Positions 26,969 through 35,565 of a stretch of DNA of 64,000 nt are shown piece by piece. This stretch comes from [Clostridium] scindens (GTDB lineage Bacteria; Bacillota; Clostridia; Lachnospirales; Lachnospiraceae): positions 227,001 through 291,000 of the forward strand of contig NZ_CP080442.1 in the NCBI RefSeq assembly GCF_019597925.1, read 5' to 3'. Each line of letters begins with the position of its first letter. The first letter of the stretch is position 1. A model generated the notes under the pieces. The model did not search any database. It was not told the origin of the DNA and worked only from the letters and a program-made list of their open reading frames with translations. A program made the position numbers and the translations under genes.

Positions 26969-26990
26969 CGGGCGAGAGTAATCTCGCCCG
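26969..26990 (+). terminator. Hairpin between binding protein and ATPase genes
   Basis: CGGGCGAGA, GTAA loop, TCTCGCCCG: a 9-bp GC-rich stem 14 bases after the binding-protein stop, without a full T-run. More likely an mRNA-end stabiliser or partial attenuator than a full terminator. Confidence 0.5.
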
Positions 26991-27044
26991 TAGCAATTTG
27001 AAGGCATATATAGAAGGCATATATTTAAGAAAGTTGGTGAACGA

Positions 27045-28583
27045 ATGGAGGAAAACCAGGTATTACTGGAATGCAGGGGCATATACAAAAGCTTTGGCAA
27101 GAATAAGGTGCTCCAGGATATTAACCTGCGGGTAAGAAAAGGCGAGGTTCATGCCCTGCTGGGACAGAATGGGGCGGGGAAATCAACATTGGTAAAGATT
27201 ATTACAGGCGTGTATTCCATGAATGCAGGGGAAATATTCATGGACGGCGAGCCAGTTCGGATAAATTCTCCCAAGGATTCGGAAAATGCGGGAATATCAA
27301 TCATTCATCAGGATCAGCAACTGGTTCCATTTTTCGATGTTACCAGGAATGCGTTCCTGGGCTCGGAGATCAGAGGAAAAGGCGGGAAGCTGAACTTTAA
27401 GAAGATGAAGGAACTGGTAGACGAAAAACTGAAGCTGATCGAATCTGATTTCACGTCAGACCAGCAGATATCCTCCTTAAGCGTTGGGCAGAGAGAGCAG
27501 GTGGCCATCGTCACGGCCCTTCTGCAGAATCCGAAACTTCTGATCCTGGATGAGCCGACGGCATCCCTGAGCAGCCGGGAAATCGAGAAACTATTCGAGG
27601 TCATCGGGAAACTGAAGAAGGAAGGCGTAACTGTCATCTACATATCGCATCATCTGGACGAGATCTTCCGGATTACAGACAGCATAACCGTGCTGCGGGA
27701 CAGCCGCATGCAGGGGACATTTTCGACAGAAAGCATCTCCCGCAAGGATGTGGTGAGCCTGATGATCGGTAAGGAACTGAAGGATTTCTATCCAAAAGAA
27801 GAAGCCGTGATTGGCGATACGGTCCTGGAGGTAGAAGATGTCTACTCAGGAACGCTGGTAAAAGGTGCCAGCTTCAAGCTTCGAAGAGGCGAGATCCTGG
27901 GACTTGCGGGCTTGGTGGGCGCAGGGCGTACGGAGACGATGCTGGCTATGTACGGAGTAGAGAAGATGAAGAGCGGCCAGGTAAAGATTGACGGTAAGCC
28001 GTTTGCTCCCAAAACGCCGCTGGAAGCGTGCCGGGCAGGAATCGCGTTTATCCCAGAAGACCGAAGGAACGAGGGGATCGTATCACAGATGGACATTGCA
28101 GAGAATCTCTCCCTTGCTTCCACGGATCTGTGGGCCAGAAAAGGAATCATTGACAAAAAGAAGGAGGGCAGCAGGTTTGAGGAGATCCGGGATGCGCTGA
28201 ATATCGTGTGTACCGGACAGAAGCAGCTGGTGGGCGAACTCTCCGGTGGAAACCAGCAGAAGGTAGTTATCGGAAGATGGATGACGGGCGACTTCAAGGT
28301 GTTTATCTTTGACCAGCCTACCACGGGAGTGGATATCGGGGCGAAGACGGAGATCTATAAGCAGATGGTCGCACTGGCGAAAAAGGGCTGCGGCATCATC
28401 TTTATTTCTTCGGAAAATGAAGAACTGATGGGGATCTGCGACCGCATTGCCGTGATGACAAAAGGAAGGATCGTCAAAGAGTTCGATGCCGGAAATGTTA
28501 CAGAGCATGACATCCTGTACTGGTCGGCAGGCGGAGAGGAAGAAGAGAAAAAGGAGGCAGGAAATGTTGGACAAGAAGAATAA
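27045..28583 (+). CDS. Ribose/galactoside-type ABC ATPase (two ATPase domains)
   Basis: A 512-residue RbsA/MglA-like protein with tandem nucleotide-binding domains. The first has Walker A GQNGAGKST, signature LSVGQREQ and Walker B ILDEPTAS. The second has the usual degenerate P-loop GLVGAGRTE, signature LSGGNQQK and FDQPTTGVD. It powers import through the two downstream permeases. The end overlaps the first permease gene by 20 bases. Confidence 0.95.
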   Translation: MEENQVLLECRGIYKSFGKNKVLQDINLRVRKGEVHALLGQNGAGKSTLVKIITGVYSMNAGEIFMDGEPVRINSPKDSENAGISIIHQDQQLVPFFDVTRNAFLGSEIRGKGGKLNFKKMKELVDEKLKLIESDFTSDQQISSLSVGQREQVAIVTALLQNPKLLILDEPTASLSSREIEKLFEVIGKLKKEGVTVIYISHHLDEIFRITDSITVLRDSRMQGTFSTESISRKDVVSLMIGKELKDFYPKEEAVIGDTVLEVEDVYSGTLVKGASFKLRRGEILGLAGLVGAGRTETMLAMYGVEKMKSGQVKIDGKPFAPKTPLEACRAGIAFIPEDRRNEGIVSQMDIAENLSLASTDLWARKGIIDKKKEGSRFEEIRDALNIVCTGQKQLVGELSGGNQQKVVIGRWMTGDFKVFIFDQPTTGVDIGAKTEIYKQMVALAKKGCGIIFISSENEELMGICDRIAVMTKGRIVKEFDAGNVTEHDILYWSAGGEEEEKKEAGNVGQEE

Positions 28584-29550
28584 ATCTAATTCGGCAAATA
28601 TCGGGGCGCTTCTTCTCAGCAGGGGAACCGGCCTTGGAATGATTGTCATATTGTGCCTGCTGGGACTTAGAGCGCCGCTGTTCTTTGAGATGACGAATAT
28701 CATGACGGTACTGAAGCAGGGAAGCGTGCTGACGATGATCGCGCTGGGACTCACGGCAGTCCTGATCGGGGGCGGGTTCGACATGGGCGCAGGGGCTCTG
28801 GTGCAGCTTACCTGCAACCTGGCGGCAGGACTGCTGATTGCAGGCACCAGCGTGGCGGCGGCAATCACATCAGGGATCGCGGTAGGGTTTCTGGTAGGCC
28901 TCATCAATGCGTTTCTGGTGATCATCGTCAAGATACCAACCTTTGTGGCGACCCTTGGAACGATGTTCGTCATGCAGGGGGTTACGTCCTGGTATAATGA
29001 CGGAAAAGCGCTTACCATCAAGGCAATCCCTGGATTTTCCGTACTGGGGCAGGGCAGGATCGCCATCATACCGGTAATTTTCCTGATCGTCATTGCCGTG
29101 TGCGCTGTGCTGCATTATTTCTTCAAGCACACCAGAACGGGGCTTCGGATGTATGCAACCGGCGAGAATCCGGCGGCAGCCACCCTTAGAGGATTGAATA
29201 CGAAGAAATATCTTCTTCTGTCATACCTGCTGTCGGGGCTGATTCTTGGTTTTACCGGGGTTCTTCAATGCTCTTACAATTATGGCGCGTCCGCTATCAC
29301 CAGCGGAATGGATTTCCTGATCCAGGCGCTGTCGGCGGCATACCTTGGAAGTACATTTTCCAAGACAGGCGAGTTGAGCGTGATTGGAACGGTCATTTCC
29401 GGCATGTTTATTGCGGCGCTATCCAATGCGCTGATCATCAACGGGATATCCAACCAGCAGATATCGGGAGTACTTGGAATCATTCTCATCCTGTCAATCT
29501 TGCTGACGGTAATCAAGAAACGCGAAATTGGACAGGTAACGATATTCTAG
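28564..29550 (+). CDS. Ribose-type ABC permease (RbsC family)
   Basis: A 328-residue BPD_transp_2 family membrane protein. The start is ATG 28564 after AGGAGGCAGGAA, inside the ATPase coding end; the open frame back to 28486 is a shadow. Family motifs include ALGLTAVLIGGGFDMGAGAL, KIPTFVATLGTMFV and ATGENPAAATLRG. It forms the channel with the second permease. Confidence 0.92.
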   Translation: MLDKKNKSNSANIGALLLSRGTGLGMIVILCLLGLRAPLFFEMTNIMTVLKQGSVLTMIALGLTAVLIGGGFDMGAGALVQLTCNLAAGLLIAGTSVAAAITSGIAVGFLVGLINAFLVIIVKIPTFVATLGTMFVMQGVTSWYNDGKALTIKAIPGFSVLGQGRIAIIPVIFLIVIAVCAVLHYFFKHTRTGLRMYATGENPAAATLRGLNTKKYLLLSYLLSGLILGFTGVLQCSYNYGASAITSGMDFLIQALSAAYLGSTFSKTGELSVIGTVISGMFIAALSNALIINGISNQQISGVLGIILILSILLTVIKKREIGQVTIF

Positions 29551-29566
29551 AAGGGAGGGACAGACG

Positions 29567-30559
29567 GTGGAACAAGTAAAGAAAGAGACATCTTTTTCAA
29601 AAGAAAAAGTGTTGGCATTCATAGCAAGACATGGCGCGATTATAGGTATCTGCTGCGTGTTGATCGCATTTCAGATCATCGAGCCAAGATTTATGAGGAT
29701 AGACAATATATTGGGCGTGCTTAATTCCAGTTCCTTATTGATCGTTATGACCTTTGGAATGACGATGGTAATGGCGGTTCGGGGGATTGATCTGTCCATC
29801 GCCCAGGTGGCGGACGCGGCGGGCGTTGTTGCGGCAATGCTGATTCTGTCGGGCAAGAATTTCATAGTCGCGATTCTGGGAGCCATGCTGTTTGGCCTGC
29901 TGGTGGGCATCATCAACGCAGTGCTGATCTCCTACCTGGGGGTTCCGGCGATCATCGGGACGCTGGGCATGATGTTCATCGTGCGGAGCGTGGAACTGAC
30001 CCTGACGGATGGGGCGCAGCCCCAGATACTTTTTACCCTCCCCACGGAGAGAGTAAAGAACTTCTTCTTCATCGGCCAGGAGAGTGTCGGCCCCATCTCC
30101 ATCCTGATCTTGCTGACGATTCTCATCATCGTTGCCATGTACTTTGCCAAAGAACGTTCTACATTCGGAAGGCATATGGACGCGCTGTGCGGCAATGTAA
30201 GGGCGTCGCTTCTTGCGGGAATCAACGTGCGCAAGGTATTTGCGGCAACCTTCATCATAAGTTCCCTGCTGGCGGCGCTGGCAGGCGTCATGCTGGTATC
30301 CCGGTCGGGAAATGCGGTGCCGCGCGGCGTGGAGACGTATCTGACGGATTGCTTTGTGGCGGTCTACATCGGGACCCTGGTGTCGGCCAGGAATAAGTTC
30401 AACATCATCGGAAGCGCCATCGGAGCGCTGTTCGTAGGCTTCATCAGCAACTTTATTACATTGATGGGCATGGGGATCGCATATAAGAATATTTTTAACG
30501 GCGTGTTTATTATCTTAGCCGTGGCACTGGGCGTATTAAAGAGCAAGGTAAATTCATAG
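29567..30559 (+). CDS. Ribose-type ABC permease (RbsC family), second subunit
   Basis: A 330-residue permease of the same family as its neighbour, with TFGMTMVMAVRGIDLSIAQV and YLGVPAIIGTLGMMFIVRS. The two different RbsC-type subunits suggest a heterodimeric channel, as in autoinducer-2 or xylose-like systems with paired permeases. It lies 16 bases after the first permease. Confidence 0.92.
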   Translation: MEQVKKETSFSKEKVLAFIARHGAIIGICCVLIAFQIIEPRFMRIDNILGVLNSSSLLIVMTFGMTMVMAVRGIDLSIAQVADAAGVVAAMLILSGKNFIVAILGAMLFGLLVGIINAVLISYLGVPAIIGTLGMMFIVRSVELTLTDGAQPQILFTLPTERVKNFFFIGQESVGPISILILLTILIIVAMYFAKERSTFGRHMDALCGNVRASLLAGINVRKVFAATFIISSLLAALAGVMLVSRSGNAVPRGVETYLTDCFVAVYIGTLVSARNKFNIIGSAIGALFVGFISNFITLMGMGIAYKNIFNGVFIILAVALGVLKSKVNS

Positions 30560-30571
30560 GAGGGATGACGG

Positions 30572-31288
30572 ATGCTGAAAGTAGATGCACATTCGCATGT
30601 AGGAAAAGGGGCCGCGGTCTGGAGCGGCCAGGATGTAGTGAACCGGATGGATACCATGAAGGTAGACAAGACCATCATATTTCCGTTTACGGAAGGATAC
30701 TTTAACAATGACGAGATCATGGATTACGTGAATGAAAATCCGGACCGGCTGATTCCGTTCTGCGCGGTAAATCCTTGGAACGGGCAGGAGGCACTGGACG
30801 ATCTGGAGAACTGCTTCCAAAAAGGATTCAAAGGGGTGAAGCTGCACCCTACGCTGTGCGGATTCCCGCTCAGCAATAAGAAGCTGGTGAACCCGATCTT
30901 CGAGATTGCCCAGGCCTATGACGCGGTGGTGATCGTGCATGGCTCGGCGGATCTCTATAACTGTCCGCTGGAATTCGACCGGATGGCCAGGAGATTCCCG
31001 AAGGTACCGTTGATCATGGCGCATTGCGGCTTCTTCTGGGAGTGGGAGCTTGCTATCGAGGTAGCCATGGAGAATGACAACCTGTACCTGGAAACTTCCA
31101 GAGTACCGGGATTCGAGACCAGCAAAGTGATTCAGAAGCTAGGCGGAGACAAGGTGATCTGGGGAACGGACGGGCCGTTCTGCGATTATGAATGGGAGTT
31201 CAACAAGATCCGCCGCTATGCGAAAAACGCGGAGGAATTTGATAAGATCATGGGAGGAACGGTGCTGAGTCTTCTGAGGAAAGAGTAA
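30572..31288 (+). CDS. Amidohydrolase-family TIM-barrel hydrolase
   Basis: A 238-residue amidohydrolase_2-type enzyme. Metal or active-site residues are visible: D-A-H-S-H near the start, VIVHGS, IMAHCGF and GTDGP. These families hydrolyse or decarboxylate cyclic or aromatic acids and lactones. As last gene of the importer operon (12 bases after the permease) it probably takes the first step on the imported compound. No sugar kinase is present, another sign that the ligand is not a simple pentose. Confidence 0.85.
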   Translation: MLKVDAHSHVGKGAAVWSGQDVVNRMDTMKVDKTIIFPFTEGYFNNDEIMDYVNENPDRLIPFCAVNPWNGQEALDDLENCFQKGFKGVKLHPTLCGFPLSNKKLVNPIFEIAQAYDAVVIVHGSADLYNCPLEFDRMARRFPKVPLIMAHCGFFWEWELAIEVAMENDNLYLETSRVPGFETSKVIQKLGGDKVIWGTDGPFCDYEWEFNKIRRYAKNAEEFDKIMGGTVLSLLRKE

Positions 31289-31313
31289 TACAGATTAAGG
31301 AAAAGATGAAACA

Positions 31314-31346
31314 GCCCCTTCCCTGCATTTTCAGCGGGGGAGGGGC
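31314..31346. terminator. GC-rich hairpin between convergent genes
   Basis: GCCCCTTCCC pairs imperfectly with GGGGGAGGGGC around CATTTT. It lies between the amidohydrolase and flavodoxin gene ends. There is no strong T-run, so efficiency is uncertain. Confidence 0.45.
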
Positions 31347-31373
31347 AAGTTGGTATCCTGGCCGGCCTGAAAT

Positions 31374-31898
31374 CTATGGCTGGCTTTCCAGTTTCTTAAG
31401 TACTTTTTCTACGAATACTTTGGCGTGTTCTACATCCAGGCTGTCGGGATGGGTGATGGCCTCGTCGAAATTATGGATATACATGTCCATCTGGCCGGCG
31501 TTCTGGTCATTTTTCATGGATTCGTATTTCTGGCGTACCTTCTGGGGCATCTTGCCCTGGCAAATGAAGGAGCCCAGATAATCGTTGTCCGTCTCGATCC
31601 AGGCGCTGACGCTGTTCTCGATCGCCTTATAATATTCCGGCGCGTTTCCCATTCCGCAGGTGCCGAAAAGAGCGATCTGCTTGCCGCTTAAGTCATTGAT
31701 AAAGTCGCTGACCGCCATGCTGCAGGTTCCCCGGTGCACGCAGAATCCGATGAAATAGACCTCGGCTTCCGGGATAGGCTTATCGGTGGTAATGTCAATC
31801 AGGTCTTTGGAGTTGCCGGGAAGGTGCGAGAAGATAGTCGCGGCTATTTTCTTGGTGTTACCGGTCTCGCTCTGATAAAGAACTAAATAATCTAACAT
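31374..31898 (-). CDS. Flavodoxin-family protein
   Basis: A 174-residue FMN-binding flavodoxin-like protein. The phosphate loop is YQSETGNTKKIA, and later loops FGTCGMGNAPEYY and DYLGSFICQGKMP contact the flavin in this family. ATG 31898 is chosen because its spacing from GCGAGG suits an RBS better than ATG 31907. It is last in a minus-strand cluster after the J-domain gene. Electron partner unknown. BilS-like flavodoxins of gut bacteria are related in type, but no bilR neighbour is visible. Confidence 0.85.
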   Translation of the reverse strand: MLDYLVLYQSETGNTKKIAATIFSHLPGNSKDLIDITTDKPIPEAEVYFIGFCVHRGTCSMAVSDFINDLSGKQIALFGTCGMGNAPEYYKAIENSVSAWIETDNDYLGSFICQGKMPQKVRQKYESMKNDQNAGQMDMYIHNFDEAITHPDSLDVEHAKVFVEKVLKKLESQP

Positions 31899-31955
31899 AT
31901 CAATCATACCTCGCTTTCTTAAGAGGCAGCGTTCCTGATCAGGACTGTCTCATGA

Positions 31956-32720
31956 TTATATATATCCTCCGGGGGCTCCGCCACCGCAGCATAGGCCGCT
32001 TCCGCCGCAGCACAGGTTGCATACGATGTTGGCGATGCACAGCTTCATGCACCAGCTGCTCCCGCCGGTAAATGTGGTCTGGTAAGGGCCTTGCTGCTGC
32101 TGGTACCAGGTTCCGCCGCTCTCAAAGCGGTTTACCAGCATCTGATACTGTATGTTGTCCGGGTCCAGACGAAGCGCCTCTTTGGCGTGCTGGAGGGCAA
32201 TCACATTATTGCCAAGCCCTGAGTTGGCAAGGGCACTGTAATAATACCACTGGGCATTGCGCCCGGACATGCCGTTTAATAGATTCAATGCTTCCTGATA
32301 GTGTCCGCTGTTGATAAAGTTGGCCGCGGCACGCATATGGAGGTCCTCTTCATTTTCCGTAGGGTTTGGGCCAGCCTGCTGGTATTGGCCCCGGAAGCCG
32401 CGGAAGGTGCCGAAGTCGCCGAATCCTCCAAATCCGCCAAAGTCCCCGAACGGGCCATAGCCGCCGGATGAGCCGTATCCGCCGGAAGTGCCATAGCCGC
32501 CGGATGAATAGCTGCTGTCGGCTGTTCCGTATTCCCGCTCGTGCATGATCTGCTGGTATGCCTGCTGGATTTCCTTGAACTTGGCCTCCGCCTGGTCCTT
32601 ATTCGGATTGTTGATGTTGGCGTCCGGATGGTATTTTCTGCTCAGGTTTCTGTATGCCTTTTTTATTTCTTCGTCTGAGGCGCTTCTTGGGATGCCTAAG
32701 ACGCTGTAGGGATCTATCAT
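31956..32720 (-). CDS. J-domain protein with Gly/Tyr repeats and Cys-rich tail
   Basis: A 254-residue protein. An N-terminal J domain (residues ~1-65, with the HPD motif in RKYHPDANINNP) should stimulate a DnaK chaperone. A low-complexity SSGGYGTSGGYGSSGGYG stretch and FGGFGGFGDFG follow (~70-110), then a TPR-like helical pair (SGHYQEALNLLNGM, AEWYYYSALANSGLGN-type), and a C-terminus rich in Cys and Gly (CNLCCGGSGLCCGGG). It is not DnaJ itself, since it lacks the zinc-finger repeats. Its start is 3 bases from the DUF5685 stop, so the two are co-transcribed. Confidence 0.85.
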   Translation of the reverse strand: MIDPYSVLGIPRSASDEEIKKAYRNLSRKYHPDANINNPNKDQAEAKFKEIQQAYQQIMHEREYGTADSSYSSGGYGTSGGYGSSGGYGPFGDFGGFGGFGDFGTFRGFRGQYQQAGPNPTENEEDLHMRAAANFINSGHYQEALNLLNGMSGRNAQWYYYSALANSGLGNNVIALQHAKEALRLDPDNIQYQMLVNRFESGGTWYQQQQGPYQTTFTGGSSWCMKLCIANIVCNLCCGGSGLCCGGGAPGGYI

Positions 32721-32723
32721 AAT

Positions 32724-33665
32724 TTATACTCCTGTATCTGAATTGTCGCGGTCAGAGTCGGCTGTGTCCTTTGGACTGCTGCTGCCAGAACCTGTCACAT
32801 TCTCTGCGTCATTGCAGCCAGTATCTGCGCTTTCGCTGGATTCCTGCCGCTTGGCGGTAACTGCCGTATAGCGGCACCAGACGCCGGAATATAAGACGTT
32901 TCGCAGGATCTCCGCATGCAGAAGAATTGGCAGCTTTTCGAATTCCCTGGAACACTCTGCCATCATAAGTGTCAGCAGTCCCCGGCAGTTTCCGGCAAAG
33001 TCGCTGTCATTTACGAACGCTTCTTTCAGAGGATTGTAACTTCCCGATGCGATATCTTTTTCTACATCTTCATAGGCATCCATCAGATAGATGAATTTGC
33101 CCAGGAAGAATCCGATCTTGCGAAGAGAGGCCTCCCATTCGTCGGGCTGCCATGCAAAGATCTCCGCCATAATATTGCCAAACAGTCCGGCCATCAGGTC
33201 GATATTCTGCTCATTTTCCTGCTCCAGAGACGAAAGGCGCTTCAGATTGGAAGCGATGCCGGCTACCTTTTCCGGATATCTGCCGCGAATGGCTTCCACT
33301 TTCGGCTTCAGCATTCTTGCCGCCATATACCCCTTCCTGCTGCGCTCGTCGTCCCAATCATCCTTGCATTTATAATAAGTAAGGACAATGTTGACGGCAG
33401 CGGCGTAATCGGTAAAATGATTGGTCCGCGCAACATGCTTTTCGAATGGATGGGCTATGCAGTTTACGACCTCCCGCTGGGTCTGCGGCTCGTAGAGGCC
33501 GGTGAGAAGTACGATGAGAAATGTCATGTCAAAGGATAAAGTCATCTGACCTCTTATACCATAACATTCTTTCAGACATTTGCAAAGACCACAATAGTAC
33601 GAATGGTACATATCATAGTCTTTGAATTTCATCTCGGCTTTATTGATTGCAATATATCCAAACAT
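32724..33665 (-). CDS. DUF5685 family protein
   Basis: A 313-residue, mostly helical protein of unknown function. The N-terminus FGYIAINKAEMKFKDYDMYH followed by YYCGLCKCLKECYG is typical of DUF5685; the Cys cluster may bind metal. The rest resembles an all-alpha isoprenoid-synthase-like bundle with acidic stretches (DDWDDERSRK, DAYEDVEKD). The last ~45 residues are acidic and Ser-rich, probably disordered. It sits between a zinc-ribbon membrane protein and a J-domain protein in one operon. Confidence 0.8.
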   Translation of the reverse strand: MFGYIAINKAEMKFKDYDMYHSYYCGLCKCLKECYGIRGQMTLSFDMTFLIVLLTGLYEPQTQREVVNCIAHPFEKHVARTNHFTDYAAAVNIVLTYYKCKDDWDDERSRKGYMAARMLKPKVEAIRGRYPEKVAGIASNLKRLSSLEQENEQNIDLMAGLFGNIMAEIFAWQPDEWEASLRKIGFFLGKFIYLMDAYEDVEKDIASGSYNPLKEAFVNDSDFAGNCRGLLTLMMAECSREFEKLPILLHAEILRNVLYSGVWCRYTAVTAKRQESSESADTGCNDAENVTGSGSSSPKDTADSDRDNSDTGV

Positions 33666-33677
33666 AAGAATTCCCCG

Positions 33678-34073
33678 CTAGCTGTTCTTGATGAATGTGG
33701 TATTACATTTGGGGCAGCGGATCTCTATACGGCCTTTTCCTTTCGGCACGCGGATCTTCTGCCGGCAGGTAGGACATTTGTAGATGTGGTGCGTCTTGCG
33801 CTGGGCCATCATATTTTTCTGGCGGGCGAAGAAGCAGCGGAGCTTGTAGGTCTTATTCAAATACCATTGGTTCTCGGAGGAACGCTTGTAGATGTTCCGG
33901 GAAAACATGCGGAAATATGCGTATATAATGCAGAACCAGGCTACCAGGGAAAGGATAAAGCTATTCTTCCAGCCCGCGATCAACATGACGATCAAGCCTG
34001 CGATGATCGTGAATTTCCCCAGGGAATCCATCCCATATCTTCCATACATAAAACGAATCAGTTTTTCTTTCAA
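33678..34073 (-). CDS. Small membrane protein with C-terminal zinc ribbon
   Basis: A 131-residue protein with two hydrophobic segments (~residues 18-50) and a C-terminal zinc ribbon: CPTCRQKIRVPKGKG..CPKC. The start is TTG 34073, 8 bases after AGGAAGGTG; the frame upstream to 34121 lacks an RBS. It is the first gene of the minus-strand cluster with DUF5685, J-domain and flavodoxin genes. The function is unknown. The 190-base gap to the next + gene contains promoters only. Confidence 0.75.
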   Translation of the reverse strand: MKEKLIRFMYGRYGMDSLGKFTIIAGLIVMLIAGWKNSFILSLVAWFCIIYAYFRMFSRNIYKRSSENQWYLNKTYKLRCFFARQKNMMAQRKTHHIYKCPTCRQKIRVPKGKGRIEIRCPKCNTTFIKNS

Positions 34074-34263
34074 AATAATCACCTTCCTAATATATTTACA
34101 ATCATACGCTATCGCGCCCATAAGTCAATAAACTGCCGATTAAAAATATATAAAGTTTTTGAGGCTGCATTCCCATATTTTATATAAATATGATATAATA
34201 CCGACAGGTATTGCCTGCGTGTGCGGGTATGTTTGCCAGGTTCAGGAAAGGCAGGGAGCATCC

Positions 34264-35547
34264 ATGAGAGAATTAACCAGGTTGATTAAAGAAGATATGA
34301 AGCCGGCGCTTGGAGTGACGGAGCCGGGGGCCATTGCCTATGCGGTGGCGAGCGCAAAATCCCATGTGAACGGCGAAGTGAAGAAGGTTCATGTGGCATT
34401 GAATTCCGGCATGTATAAGAACGCATTTACCTGTGGAATTCCGAATTCGTCCCGGTTTGGCAATCTGTATGCCGCAGCGCTTGGGGCAGTGGCGGCCGAC
34501 GCGGCTAAGGGACTGGAATCGCTTGCGGATATTACGCCGGAGGATGATGAGAAGGCTTCAAAGATGGTGGATGACCATAAGGTGGAAGTGGTGCTGGATC
34601 ATATTGGATCCGAGATTACAATAGATGCCACGGTGGAGACGGAGACAGACTCCTGCACGGTACATATCCGCCATAGCCACACCAATATTGTTTCGATAGA
34701 AAAGAATAACGAGATTATATATCAGGCGGATGCGGGTCGTGCATCTGAAGCCCAGGCGGAAGATGAGGTGCCTGCGATCCACCGCTATACCTTGAAGGAA
34801 CTCCTTCAATATGTCAGGGAGGTTCCGGTATCCGAGATAGACTTTATCCGGGAGGCATTTTCCATGAATATGGATCTGCTGGAAGAAGGCATCCAGTCAG
34901 ACCGGACAACGATCACACGGCAGCTTCTGAAGGAGAACGGGCACAAGATTATCTCCGAGGATGCTAAAAGCACCGCCCAGCTGCTGTGTAACGGCGCCAT
35001 CGAGGCACGGGTGCTGGGACTTAGCCGTCCGGCCATGAGTATTACCGGAAGCGGGGCTCATGGAATTATTGCGACGATGCCGCTGTTTGCCTATTATCAG
35101 GTGAACTACGAAGTAGTGGATGACGACATTCTTCTTCGGGCCGCCGCCTTAAGTTACCTGATTACCATGTATATCAAGGAATATTCCGGGAAACTGTCCG
35201 CATTCTGCGGATGCGGGATCGCGGCAGGGACAGGGATGGCCTGCGCGCTTGCGTTCATGAGGAACGCGGATGAGGAAGCGATCACGATGGTGATCCAGAA
35301 CATGGCAAGCGGCCTTACGGGCATGATCTGCGACGGCGGGAACCATGGGTGCACCATGAAAGGAATCGTGGCGGTAGACGCGGCGTTTCGTGCGGCAGAC
35401 ATGGCGATGGATGGCGTATGCATTGAGGACATCCATGGAATCAACGGGCGTACCCCGGAGGATACCATGAGGAATATGGGACTTATCGCGTCTCCGGGAA
35501 TGGTGCAGACGGAAAAGACGATCGTGGAAATTATGGAACAGAAGTAA
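34264..35547 (+). CDS. cyuA: L-cysteine desulfidase family protein (UPF0597)
   Basis: A 427-residue homologue of CyuA/YhaM, oxygen-sensitive [4Fe-4S] enzymes that split L-cysteine to pyruvate, ammonia and sulfide. Likely cluster Cys are in FCGCGIAAGTG, MICDGGNHGC and nearby. The N-terminal KEDMKPALGVTEPGAIAYA is the family hallmark. ATG 34264 is preceded by GCAGGGAGC; the longer frame to 34159 covers the promoter (TATATA and TATAAT around 34181-34199). It could act on a related amino acid. Confidence 0.88.
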   Translation: MRELTRLIKEDMKPALGVTEPGAIAYAVASAKSHVNGEVKKVHVALNSGMYKNAFTCGIPNSSRFGNLYAAALGAVAADAAKGLESLADITPEDDEKASKMVDDHKVEVVLDHIGSEITIDATVETETDSCTVHIRHSHTNIVSIEKNNEIIYQADAGRASEAQAEDEVPAIHRYTLKELLQYVREVPVSEIDFIREAFSMNMDLLEEGIQSDRTTITRQLLKENGHKIISEDAKSTAQLLCNGAIEARVLGLSRPAMSITGSGAHGIIATMPLFAYYQVNYEVVDDDILLRAAALSYLITMYIKEYSGKLSAFCGCGIAAGTGMACALAFMRNADEEAITMVIQNMASGLTGMICDGGNHGCTMKGIVAVDAAFRAADMAMDGVCIEDIHGINGRTPEDTMRNMGLIASPGMVQTEKTIVEIMEQK

Positions 35548-35565
35548 ACGAGCGAGAGGGTTGGC

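Noticed and set aside
28083..29093. 336-codon open frame on the - strand
   Set aside because: Antisense to the ABC ATPase and first permease; no coding evidence.
31956..32720. Canonical DnaJ chaperone
   Set aside because: It lacks the four CxxCxGxG zinc repeats and is not linked to dnaK or grpE.
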